From assembly GCF_009683175.1 (NCBI RefSeq), contig NZ_WKKW01000001.1:248001-312000 (forward strand): a DNA stretch of 64,000 nucleotides, in the 5' to 3' direction. Source of the stretch: Bifidobacterium asteroides (GTDB lineage: Bacteria > Actinomycetota > Actinomycetes > Actinomycetales > Bifidobacteriaceae). The notes under the pieces are model-generated. The model was given only the letters and a program-made list of their open reading frames with translations. It made no database searches and had not been told where the DNA came from. Below are positions 52,031-60,741 of the stretch, one piece after another (within the stretch, counting starts at the first letter, position 1; every line of letters starts with the position of its first letter). The position numbers and the translations under genes are program-made.

Positions 52031-52046
52031 GGAAAGGACATAGACC

Positions 52047-53552
52047 ATGTCGTTGGAGCTTGAAGGCATCCACGAGGAGTGCGGGATCTTCGGGGTCTGG
52101 GGCCACCCCGATGCCGCCCGACTGACCTACTTCGGCCTGCATGCCCTGCAGCACCGCGGTCAGGAGGGTGCCGGCATCGTTTCCAACGACCAGGGGCACC
52201 TGATCGGACGGCGGGGTCTGGGCCTGCTGACTCAGGTCTTCCCGGACGAGTCCAGCCTGACACCGCTGACCGGGGACCGGGCCGTCGGACATGTGCGCTA
52301 CGCCACGACAGGTTCAGGGTCCATCGAGAACATCCAGCCCTTCGTCTTCCGCTTCCACGACGGGGATATAGCCCTGGCCCACAACGGCAACCTGACCAAC
52401 TGCAACAGCCTCAAGGCACAGCTGGAGGATCAGGGGGCCATCTTCCACTCCAACTCCGACACCGAGGTGCTCATGCACCTGATCCGCCGCAGCCCCGAAA
52501 AGGACTTCATGGCGGCGCTCAAACAGGCCCTGCGCCAGGTCCATGGCGGCTTCGCCTACCTGCTCATGACCGAGGATGCCATGATTGGAGCCATGGATCC
52601 CAACGGCTTCCGTCCCCTCTCCCTGGGCCGGCTGCCAGGTGGGGCCTACGTTCTGGCTTCGGAGACCTGTGCATTAGACCTGGTCGGCGCCACACTGGTG
52701 CGTGACATCGGCCCCGGCGAAATCGTCCGGGTGGATGACTCGGGTTACAGCATCGAGCGCTATACCGATCAGACCTGCCTGTCCATCTGCTCCATGGAGT
52801 TCATCTACTTCGCCAGGCCTGACTCCAATATCTATGGGGTAAACGTCCACTCGGCCCGCAAGCGGATGGGGGCAAGGCTGGCCCGGGAGGCCCCGGTGGA
52901 CGCCGACATGGTCATCGGGGTGCCCAACTCCTCCCTGTCGGCAGCTTCAGGCTATGCCGAGGCGGCCGGACTGCCCAATGAAATGGGGCTGATCAAGAAC
53001 CAGTATGTGGCACGCACCTTCATCCAGCCCAGCCAGGCCATGCGCGAGCAGGGTGTCAGGATGAAACTGGCCGCTGTGCGCGGTGTCGTAGCCGGCAAGC
53101 GAGTGGTGGTCATCGACGATTCCATCGTCCGGGGCACCACCTCGCGTAGAATCGTCCGTCTGCTTCGGGAGGCCGGGGCGAGCGAGGTGCACATGCGCAT
53201 CGCCTCCCCGCCCCTGCGCTACCCCTGCTACTACGGCATCGACATTCAACGGACCTCCGAACTGATCGCCGCCAAAAAGTCCGTGGAGCAGATCAGGGAA
53301 GCCATCGAGGCCGATTCCCTGGCCTACCTGAGTCTGGACGGTCTGGTGGAATCCATCGGTCTGGGCCGTGATGCACCCTACCAAGGGCTCTGCGTGGCCT
53401 ATTTCAACGGAGACTACCCAACGCGGCTTGACGACTACGAGCAGGGTTTCCTGGCCTCGCTGACTCCGGAGGACCGGGCCCGGCTGGAGGCCTCCAAGGG
53501 ATCCTACGGACTTGACATGCCTGCAGGGTCGGGGCAGAGAACAGATCAATGA
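52047..53552 (+). CDS. purF: Amidophosphoribosyltransferase
   Basis: First committed step of purine synthesis: PRPP plus glutamine to phosphoribosylamine. 501 residues. The nucleophile Cys follows a short propeptide in ELEGIHEECGIFGVWG. Glutaminase features are ALQHRGQEGAGIVSND and GHVRYATTGSG. The PRPP-binding loop is VVVIDDSIVRGTTSRRIV near residue 350. AAGGA precedes the ATG, 16 bases after purL. Confidence 0.98.
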   Translation: MSLELEGIHEECGIFGVWGHPDAARLTYFGLHALQHRGQEGAGIVSNDQGHLIGRRGLGLLTQVFPDESSLTPLTGDRAVGHVRYATTGSGSIENIQPFVFRFHDGDIALAHNGNLTNCNSLKAQLEDQGAIFHSNSDTEVLMHLIRRSPEKDFMAALKQALRQVHGGFAYLLMTEDAMIGAMDPNGFRPLSLGRLPGGAYVLASETCALDLVGATLVRDIGPGEIVRVDDSGYSIERYTDQTCLSICSMEFIYFARPDSNIYGVNVHSARKRMGARLAREAPVDADMVIGVPNSSLSAASGYAEAAGLPNEMGLIKNQYVARTFIQPSQAMREQGVRMKLAAVRGVVAGKRVVVIDDSIVRGTTSRRIVRLLREAGASEVHMRIASPPLRYPCYYGIDIQRTSELIAAKKSVEQIREAIEADSLAYLSLDGLVESIGLGRDAPYQGLCVAYFNGDYPTRLDDYEQGFLASLTPEDRARLEASKGSYGLDMPAGSGQRTDQ

Positions 53553-53597
53553 GCAGTAACGAAGAGCAGGACAGACAAAGCAGAGAAAGGGGTAACC

Positions 53598-54650
53598 ATG
53601 CCGAAGGCATATGAGCAGGCTGGGGTATCGGTGGAGGCCGGATACGAACTGATCGACAGGATCCGCTCCCACACGGCCAGAACCCATAGGCCGGGCGCCG
53701 GTGACATCGGCGGCTTCGGCGGCGACTTCGACCTGTCTGCACTCAACTACCGCCACCCGGTCCTGGTCTCGGGCACCGACGGCGTAGGCACCAAGCTGAT
53801 GGTGGCCCGGGAGGCCGGCCGCCATGACACCATCGGCCAGGACTGCGTGGCCATGTGCGTCAATGACATCATCGCCCAGGGGGCCGAGCCACTGATCTTC
53901 CTGGACTACATCGCCTGCGGGCACAACGACCCGGCTCTGCTGGAGCAGGTGGTCAAGGGCGTCGCCGACGGCTGCGTCCAGGCCGGGGCCGCCCTGGTAG
54001 GCGGGGAGACCGCCGAGATGCCCGACATGTACCAGCCCGACGAGTACGACCTGGCCGGATTCACCGTGGGTGTGGTCGAACGGGAGTCCCTGGTGGATGG
54101 TTCGGCCATCACAGAAGGCGACCAGCTGATCGGCCTGCCCTCCTCGGGAGTCCACTCCAACGGATTCTCCCTGATTCGTCAGGTCCTGCTTGACCAGGGG
54201 GGCATGAAGCTGGAGGACCGGCCCTACCAGCTTGGCGGACGGACCCTGGGTGAGGAACTGCTGACGCCCACCCGCATCTACGTCAAGACGCTGCGCCCGC
54301 TCTTCGCCTCTGGCCTGCTCAGGGGTGCGGCGCACATCACCGGGGGCGGCTTCGTGGAGAAGGTACCCCGGATTCTGCCCGAGGGTCTGGCTGCCAGCTT
54401 CGACCTCGATTCCTGGAAGGTGCCGCCCATCTTCACGATGATCGAGGAGATGGGCAGGGTCGACCATCTGGAGATGTACAACATCTTCAACATGGGCATT
54501 GGGATGGTCCTGGTCGTCTCCCCTGACCGGCTGGACCAGGCCCGCGCAGTCCTGGATGAGGAGCAGGAGCCCTACGCTCTGATCGGTCGGGTGACAGGTG
54601 CTCAAAACGGCCAGCAGGTCATTCTTAACGAAGACGGTCGTCAGCAATAG
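53598..54650 (+). CDS. purM: AIR synthetase
   Basis: Cyclises FGAM to AIR with ATP. 350 residues. It opens [18 protein letters not shown], with [29 protein letters not shown] and [20 protein letters not shown] diagnostic, and [16 protein letters not shown] near residue 250. AAAGGGG precedes the ATG, 45 bases after purF. Confidence 0.98.
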   Translation: MPKAYEQAGVSVEAGYELIDRIRSHTARTHRPGAGDIGGFGGDFDLSALNYRHPVLVSGTDGVGTKLMVAREAGRHDTIGQDCVAMCVNDIIAQGAEPLIFLDYIACGHNDPALLEQVVKGVADGCVQAGAALVGGETAEMPDMYQPDEYDLAGFTVGVVERESLVDGSAITEGDQLIGLPSSGVHSNGFSLIRQVLLDQGGMKLEDRPYQLGGRTLGEELLTPTRIYVKTLRPLFASGLLRGAAHITGGGFVEKVPRILPEGLAASFDLDSWKVPPIFTMIEEMGRVDHLEMYNIFNMGIGMVLVVSPDRLDQARAVLDEEQEPYALIGRVTGAQNGQQVILNEDGRQQ

Positions 54651-54665
54651 CGAGAGGAGCCCATC

Positions 54666-55937
54666 ATGGCGGACAAGGTACTGGTCATCGGATCGGGAGC
54701 CAGGGAGCACGTTATCGCCACCACCCTGCTGTCCGGGCCAGGAGTGGATCGGGTCTGGTGCGCCCCGGGCAACCCGGGCATGGAACCGGACGGCATCAGC
54801 CTGCTTCGAGAGGATCCCACACAACCCGAAAAACTGATCGCTGCAGTACGCGAGCTGGGCATCGACTGGGTCTTCGTAGGACCCGAGGCTCCTCTGACGG
54901 CTGGATTGGTCGACGAACTGCAGGCTGCCGGCATCCCCGCCTTTGGACCCAGCAAGGCTGCGGCCCGCATAGAGGGGTCCAAGGGCTTTGCCAAGGACCT
55001 GATGCGCAGGCATGGAATCCCGACCGCTGATTATGCGGTCTTCCATGACCTGGAGACGGCCAAGGTCTATGTGCGCTCGCACGGCGCACCAGTAGTCATC
55101 AAGGCTGACGGACTGGCAGCCGGCAAGGGCGTGACGGTGGCCGCCGACCTGGACCAGGCTATGCAGGCCCTGGATGCCATCTTCATTGACCATAAGTTCG
55201 GTCAGGCCGGAGCCCAGGTGGTCATCGAGGATCAGCTGGTGGGTCAGGAGTGCTCGCTCATGTGCTTCGTCCGTGGCGAGCAGTTCTGGCCCATGCCCCT
55301 GTCCCAGGACCACAAGCCCGCCTATGACGGGGATCGGGGTCCCAATACTGGCGGCATGGGGGCTTACTCCCCTCTGCCACAGTTCGGTCCGGAACTGACC
55401 CAAAAGGCCCTGGATACCATCGTCGCGCCCACCGTCCGTGCCCTGGCCCAGGAGGGCAGTCCCTTCACCGGAGTTCTGTACACAGGGCTGATGGTCACTG
55501 ACAAGGGTCCTGAAGTCATCGAATTCAACGCACGACTGGGAGACCCGGAGACCGAGGTGGTGTTGCCTGCCCTTACCAGCGACTTGGGCACCGCCATTCG
55601 CACGCTGATGGAGGGTGGGGAGCCGAAATTCACCTGGGACGACTCCCACAGCCGCCTGGGTGTGGTCCTGGCAGCAGAAGGCTATCCCGGCAATCCCAAG
55701 ACTGGAGTGCCCGTGCCCTTGATCGCTCCGGAGCAGGACCTCAGAGCCTACTACGCCGGGGTGTCCGGCTCAGCTTCAACTGGTTTGACATCTTCCTCGG
55801 GACGGACCGCTCTGGTGGTGGCCCGAGGCGACGACCTGGCCCAGGCAGCCCGCCGAGTCTATGACCGTCTGGACGGATTGTCGATGCCTGGCCTCTTCTA
55901 TCGGCACGACATCGGCCACCGCGGCCTGGAAGCCTAA
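54666..55937 (+). CDS. purD: GAR synthetase
   Basis: ATP-grasp ligase that joins phosphoribosylamine and glycine. 423 residues. It opens KVLVIGSGAREHVIATTLL and has VIKADGLAAGKGVTVA near residue 145, GQECSLMCFVRGEQF, and FNARLGDPETEVVLPAL near 285. GAGAGGAG precedes the ATG, 15 bases after purM. The final 4 bases overlap the convergent LtaS-like gene. Confidence 0.97.
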   Translation: MADKVLVIGSGAREHVIATTLLSGPGVDRVWCAPGNPGMEPDGISLLREDPTQPEKLIAAVRELGIDWVFVGPEAPLTAGLVDELQAAGIPAFGPSKAAARIEGSKGFAKDLMRRHGIPTADYAVFHDLETAKVYVRSHGAPVVIKADGLAAGKGVTVAADLDQAMQALDAIFIDHKFGQAGAQVVIEDQLVGQECSLMCFVRGEQFWPMPLSQDHKPAYDGDRGPNTGGMGAYSPLPQFGPELTQKALDTIVAPTVRALAQEGSPFTGVLYTGLMVTDKGPEVIEFNARLGDPETEVVLPALTSDLGTAIRTLMEGGEPKFTWDDSHSRLGVVLAAEGYPGNPKTGVPVPLIAPEQDLRAYYAGVSGSASTGLTSSSGRTALVVARGDDLAQAARRVYDRLDGLSMPGLFYRHDIGHRGLEA

Positions 55938-58087
55938 TTGGCCGAGCTGGTCGAGCCCTCGCTGTCGCTGTCCTTATCCTGGCTTTGCTCCTCCTGGCGG
56001 GCTTGTTCCTTGGCCTTCTGACGGGCTGCATCCGAACGGCGGGTGGGAGTGGTGTTGAAGCCGGTCCCCTGCAGGTAGTGCTTACCCGCCATGATGTCGT
56101 ACTGGATCAGTTTGTAGTCATTCAAGAGCTGCCGGGTGGTCCGGTCGAAGTCACGCGCATTCATGGGCTGGCCCTGGGCATCCAGATAGTTGGTCTGCCC
56201 TGCAGGGATCCTGTTCCAGTCCTGGATCTGGTTGGCCACCGGGGGCTCGATGGCACTGATCTTGTCATGCAGCTCGGTCAGGAAGGCCGTGAAGGGAGAG
56301 ACCTTGGTATCCATGTGTTCGGCCACCTGGGCCTGGAAGAAGTTGGGAGAGGAATAGGCGCTGTTGCTGACCTGTGTCCCCGATGCATCCGAGGCCTTGT
56401 TGGACCAGATGAAGTAGTCGGTCAGATGCAGGGCCAGGGAGTTGCGCTGGTCCGAACCGGCCGTGCCATAGATGCCGGGCAGATGATCCCCATAGAAGAC
56501 CACGGTGACCGGTTTGCTCTGGGAGTCCAGGCTGTTCAGGAAATCGGCAGTGGCCTGATCGGTCAGACTGACCCCCTTGGCGTAGGTGCGGATGGATTGC
56601 ATCTCATCGTCGCCCAGGGGCATGTTGGGGTCAGAGGAGCTGACCGAGAAGTTGTTGTCGTCATACCAGTCGTTGTAGGGCATGTGGTTCTGCATGGTGA
56701 TGACCTCGACGAACTGGTTGCCCTTGTCGTCGCCCATCTGCTCCAGGGCGGAATCGTAGGCGGACCGGTCCCCCACATACTGGCTGCGGTCGATGCGGTC
56801 CTGGTGGGCTATCTGGTCAGGGCCGGTCAGCGAGTAGAAGTGGGAGAAGCCGAACTTCTTGTAGTTCTCGGCCCTGGAGTACATGGAGGACTCATAGGGG
56901 TGGAAGGCCAGGGACCTGGATGGGGACCCCCAGGCCTGATTGACCGTGGGTATCCAGCTCAGGTGAGGGATGACCTGCTGATAGGGAGAGGTCAGCGAAG
57001 GATCGAAGTTGGCCATGGACAGGCCGGTCATGGCCTGGAACTCCAGATTGGCCGTACCCCCGCCATAGCCGGAGGAGAGCATGAGCCCGCTGGTGGTGCC
57101 CTCCTTGATGGACCTGATATGGGGCATGGGGTCCTGGTTGAGTGCGACGCCCGGCACCCGTGTGGGGTCCGAGAAGGACTCGGAGAGGATATAGACCAGG
57201 CTCGACTCGTTCATATAGGACTTGCGGTCACGGTTGATGCGGTCCGCCGAAAGCTGGTAGCGGTGGGCCAGAGACTGCATGGTGGCACGGCTGTATCCTG
57301 AGGGCTGGTCCATGACCTTGGGCCGCAGCTGCCGGGAGAAGGACACGAAGACCCCGTTGCGCTGGGCGTCATAGACCGAGTCCCACATGGAGGGTATGTC
57401 GCCCATGAACTGCGAGAAGCGATAGGCGGGGCTGCCGTAGGTGCCCACAGTGGACATGAAGAGCGCCACCACCAGGACCGGGACCAGGACTCCTACGGTA
57501 CGCAGTCCAGCGCCCAGGGGCTTGTTGCCGGTGGCCACCGGACGGCCACGACGGGCATCCATCCGTGTCACCACCCAGCAGAGCAATCCGAGAATAATCA
57601 AAGCTACAACTCCCAGCACAATCATGATCAGGGACCGGGCCGGCAGGAAGGAGACCAGGTTGGCCGCATCGGCATGGAGAAAGTCCAAATCGGAGGGCAG
57701 GACAGCCTCATACCGTGCACGCACCTTGAAACGCTCGATGATCGCAATGACCGCACAGATGGCCAGAATCAGGCCCGATGCCGCCCAGAAGCGATTGGTC
57801 AGGTAGGCCAGGGCCAGGTAAACCAGGCCTATAGCCAGCATGTTGAGCACCAGGACGAACCGACGCTGGGTCCACATGGCCGAGATGAAGCCCCAGAAGC
57901 CGATCAGCGGGTTGGACAGCTCTACGCGGGAACTGTTCAGGGAGACCCCCCACTGAAGGATGCCTACCGACAGGAAGTCAATCAGGATGAAGGCGAGCAG
58001 GTAGACCCACCCACGCACCCGAAGACGTCCGGTCATGTTCTGCATCCAGGATGTCCACCGGCCGGGCTGACGCTTATGATCCTTCAC
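55934..58087 (-). CDS. LtaS-like phosphoglycerol transferase
   Basis: Membrane enzyme of 717 residues with about five N-terminal spans and an extracellular sulfatase-fold domain. Metal and catalytic features: LVYILSESFSDPTRV (Glu ligand near residue 300), SGYGGGTANLEFQA (Thr nucleophile near 345) and VVFYGDHLPGIYG (Asp-His ligands near 525). A charged Gln/Glu/Ser tail ends the protein. The start is a GTG at 58087 with AGGAG six bases upstream. It probably makes glycerol-phosphate polymer on a lipid or polysaccharide anchor; the exact product is unknown. Confidence 0.88.
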   Translation of the reverse strand: MKDHKRQPGRWTSWMQNMTGRLRVRGWVYLLAFILIDFLSVGILQWGVSLNSSRVELSNPLIGFWGFISAMWTQRRFVLVLNMLAIGLVYLALAYLTNRFWAASGLILAICAVIAIIERFKVRARYEAVLPSDLDFLHADAANLVSFLPARSLIMIVLGVVALIILGLLCWVVTRMDARRGRPVATGNKPLGAGLRTVGVLVPVLVVALFMSTVGTYGSPAYRFSQFMGDIPSMWDSVYDAQRNGVFVSFSRQLRPKVMDQPSGYSRATMQSLAHRYQLSADRINRDRKSYMNESSLVYILSESFSDPTRVPGVALNQDPMPHIRSIKEGTTSGLMLSSGYGGGTANLEFQAMTGLSMANFDPSLTSPYQQVIPHLSWIPTVNQAWGSPSRSLAFHPYESSMYSRAENYKKFGFSHFYSLTGPDQIAHQDRIDRSQYVGDRSAYDSALEQMGDDKGNQFVEVITMQNHMPYNDWYDDNNFSVSSSDPNMPLGDDEMQSIRTYAKGVSLTDQATADFLNSLDSQSKPVTVVFYGDHLPGIYGTAGSDQRNSLALHLTDYFIWSNKASDASGTQVSNSAYSSPNFFQAQVAEHMDTKVSPFTAFLTELHDKISAIEPPVANQIQDWNRIPAGQTNYLDAQGQPMNARDFDRTTRQLLNDYKLIQYDIMAGKHYLQGTGFNTTPTRRSDAARQKAKEQARQEEQSQDKDSDSEGSTSSAN

Positions 58088-58214
58088 CGCTTACTCCTGA
58101 CTTTGGTGACTGGGCCCCATAGGCCTTTTACCGATACCTGTGCCATTGTTCCCATTAAGGACGACAAGCCCCATGAAAACACCCCTTAGCGAACATGAAG
58201 AGCGAGCGGACCCA

Positions 58215-59135
58215 TCAGGCCTTGGCGCCCGGCACCCGCTGGACCAGGGCGCTGATCCAATCCTCCAGGTTCCGGTACTTGTTGGGGCGCTGCTCGCTGA
58301 CCTCGAAGACCGGCACATGGGCCTTGCGCGCCTCAATGGCCAGATCCTTGGAGGTTCGATTGACCTCCTGAACGTTGAGCACCAGCATGTCCAATTGCCC
58401 GGATGCCAGCAGATGACGGAAGGCCACCAGGTCCTCGGGCGAAGGTTCGCTCTCGTTGGCGGCCGCCCGCAGGTACCCCTCGGGGGTCAGGTCCTCCATG
58501 CCCAGGTCATGACAGAGATAATAGGCAGCCGATTCCGTGGCCGCATAGTGACGTCCCTGGGTCTGCCTGCGCGCATCGGCTATCAGATTGTCCAGCCGGG
58601 TCTGTCGAACCTGCCAGTCCTGGTAGGCCTTGTCAAAATCGGCCTCGCGGCCTGGACGCAGCTGCCGATAGGCCTCATGCACGGCCTTGGCAGCCGCGCT
58701 CCTGCCCTGGGAGGAGAACCAGAGATGGGGGTTGTCGCCGGCCTTGCGCCCCGATGCCTTGGATATGTCCACCAACTTGGCCTGCCCGGTTTCAGCGGCC
58801 TTGGCAGCCCAGTCGTCGATGCCGGCCCCGTTGACTATGACCAGATCGGCACGGCTGATTCGGGCGATGTCGGCCGTCGTCGGCTCATAGTCATGGGCAT
58901 CAGTCGAAGTGTTGCTCAGAATGGTGTCCACCCGGGCCTGGTTGCCGCCCAAGTCCTCGGCCAGGGATTGCCACTGATTGATGCTGGCCACCACCTGCAA
59001 AAGGCCGGACCCGGTGGGCGACGAGGACGCTTCGCTATTACCACAGCCTGTCAGACTGGTCAGCAGGGTCAGTCCGGCCAGAAGGGCGGCGACCAAGGTG
59101 CGGGTCCGGCGAAGGCGTGGGCTGCTGGCATGCAT
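58215..59135 (-). CDS. Zinc-type ABC transporter substrate-binding lipoprotein
   Basis: A 306-residue lipoprotein of the ZnuA/AdcA cluster. The signal peptide ends in LLTSLTGC, with the lipid-modified Cys near 31. Metal-site candidates are His in DAHDYEP and His in NPHLWFS. The position usually holding the third His reads HYAATESAAYYLCHDLG, which differs from typical ZnuA. AAGGAA lies about 10 bases upstream. No ATPase or permease gene is adjacent. A Fur/Zur-like box lies 65 bases before the start. Confidence 0.9.
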   Translation of the reverse strand: MHASSPRLRRTRTLVAALLAGLTLLTSLTGCGNSEASSSPTGSGLLQVVASINQWQSLAEDLGGNQARVDTILSNTSTDAHDYEPTTADIARISRADLVIVNGAGIDDWAAKAAETGQAKLVDISKASGRKAGDNPHLWFSSQGRSAAAKAVHEAYRQLRPGREADFDKAYQDWQVRQTRLDNLIADARRQTQGRHYAATESAAYYLCHDLGMEDLTPEGYLRAAANESEPSPEDLVAFRHLLASGQLDMLVLNVQEVNRTSKDLAIEARKAHVPVFEVSEQRPNKYRNLEDWISALVQRVPGAKA

Positions 59136-59199
59136 GGATATGGGTTCCTTCCTGGCACCAACGTGGGGTCATTTGGCAAACCCTACGAGCGTTACTGAG

Positions 59200-59212
59200 A
59201 TTGATTATCAAT
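59200..59212. promoter_or_regulatory. Fur/Zur-like box upstream of the zinc lipoprotein gene
   Basis: ATTGATTATCAAT is a near-perfect inverted repeat whose GATTATC core matches Fur-family boxes. The repeat extends as AGATT on the left and AATAAATCT on the right. A Fur-family gene is encoded at 63.3-63.7 kb in the same window. It is between the lipoprotein and the esterase, so it could control either. Confidence 0.55.
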
Positions 59213-59324
59213 AAATCTACCATAGAACAACCAATGGCCAGGAAGGTTGCCCAGGCAAATGGCAATCATCCGCCTGAACACTCCCTATACTGAACTGCGG
59301 ATACGTTTTGCTGGAAGGAACTGC

Positions 59325-60689
59325 ATGGGTACATGGCTGGCAAAGGTCCATCTGACCCAGGGATGGCTTCCCGCAACACTGTTCACCCTGACGGCCCTGG
59401 CCCTGGTTCTGCTGGTGTTGACCGGACTGACCCATGGACGCTGGCGGACCCTGTTGAGGCAGATCGCCATCGCCGCAGGCATAGGAGCCCTGGGACTGCT
59501 GGCCACCTGGCTGGTCTCCGATGTCTTCATGCTCTTCGGAGTTTCCCTGGGCTGGATGGTCATTATCACCGTGGCCTTGGGCTTCCTAGCTGTGGGGTTC
59601 ACCATTTGCGTCCTGGTCACTTCCCGGGGATGGCGCCGCCTCCTGGCAGCCCTGAGCATCCTGCTCTGCCTGCTGTCCACCGGACTTAGAGTGGATATCA
59701 TCTACGGAGAGTTCACCACTCTGGGATCCCTGTTCGACGTCACTCTCTATCCTGACTATGGGAGTCATCAGGCGGCCAGACCGGCCATGAGCGTGGCCCA
59801 GTGGCGCGCCAGGGCCTCCAAGGGCATCCTGCCGACCTATCCCCGCACCGGCCGCTCCTACAGCGTGCACATCCCCAATGACAGCTCACGTTTCCTGGCA
59901 CGTCCAGCCGATATTTACCTACCGCCCGCTGCGTTGAGCAAGAAGCCCCCCGCTCTGCCCGTCTTCGTCCTTCTGGCCGGTCAACCCGGCAGCCCAGACC
60001 GGCTCTTCACCGCCGGGTCCATCCCCGCCATGATGGATGCCTATGCGGCCGAACACGATGGACTGGCTCCAGTGGTGGTCTCCCCCGACCAGAACGGATC
60101 CTCCTTCCACAACAGCCTGTGCGTAGACTCACCCGTCTACGGAAAGGCCGAAACCTATTTGAGCCATGACGTGCCTGCCTGGATCCGGGCCAACCTGCCG
60201 GTCGACAGCAAACCCCAGCTATGGGCCATCGGAGGATTCTCCCAGGGAGGGACCTGCTCCACTCAGCTGGGTGCGCGGCATCCCGACGTCTACGGGAACA
60301 TGCTCCCGGCCGACGGGGAGCTGGAGCCGACCCAGGGTCGACGGGACCAGATGATCCAAGATTACTTCGGCGGCGACCGGAAACGCTTCCTGGCCCAGGT
60401 TCCCGCCAAAGCCATCAAGGATCGGGCGCCATCGAGCCAGCGGCTATTCACTGCCGCCGGTTCCAACGACAAGGAGTCCCAACACAATATGATGGTCATC
60501 GCCAAGGCCGCCGACCAGGCTGGTATGAGCGTGGAGGCCGTCATAACCCAAGGGTCGGGCCATGACTGGCATACAGTCAAGACTGCCTGGAAGCCCGGAC
60601 TGGAATGGCTGGGCGAAGCCATGGGGCTTGGACCAATGTCCCAACCAGTCCAGGACTTTCCGGATATTGTTGAGATGAACATCAGCTGA
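59325..60689 (+). CDS. Membrane-anchored alpha/beta hydrolase (aminoacyl-lipid hydrolase candidate)
   Basis: A 454-residue protein with about four N-terminal spans (for example LFTLTALALVLLVLTGLTHG) and an esterase domain. The start ATG at 59325 follows GGAAGGA by six bases. The nucleophile Ser is in AIGGFSQGGTCSTQLG near residue 309, the likely acid in AAGSNDKESQHN and the His in GSGHDWHTV near 427. It lies 52 bases before a MprF-like synthase. This pairing resembles AhyD-type hydrolases found beside aminoacyl-phosphatidylglycerol synthases, so a lipid-deacylation role is inferred. Confidence 0.85.
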   Translation: MGTWLAKVHLTQGWLPATLFTLTALALVLLVLTGLTHGRWRTLLRQIAIAAGIGALGLLATWLVSDVFMLFGVSLGWMVIITVALGFLAVGFTICVLVTSRGWRRLLAALSILLCLLSTGLRVDIIYGEFTTLGSLFDVTLYPDYGSHQAARPAMSVAQWRARASKGILPTYPRTGRSYSVHIPNDSSRFLARPADIYLPPAALSKKPPALPVFVLLAGQPGSPDRLFTAGSIPAMMDAYAAEHDGLAPVVVSPDQNGSSFHNSLCVDSPVYGKAETYLSHDVPAWIRANLPVDSKPQLWAIGGFSQGGTCSTQLGARHPDVYGNMLPADGELEPTQGRRDQMIQDYFGGDRKRFLAQVPAKAIKDRAPSSQRLFTAAGSNDKESQHNMMVIAKAADQAGMSVEAVITQGSGHDWHTVKTAWKPGLEWLGEAMGLGPMSQPVQDFPDIVEMNIS

Positions 60690-60741
60690 AGCCGATACAG
60701 CAGGTCAATAGAGATCATCAGCAGAAAGAGCCACCGCAATC

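Noticed and set aside
52947-55649. A 900-codon minus-strand frame opposite purF, purM and purD
   Set aside because: It crosses three real genes and their gaps and has no recognisable domain. It is an artefact of GC-rich codon use.
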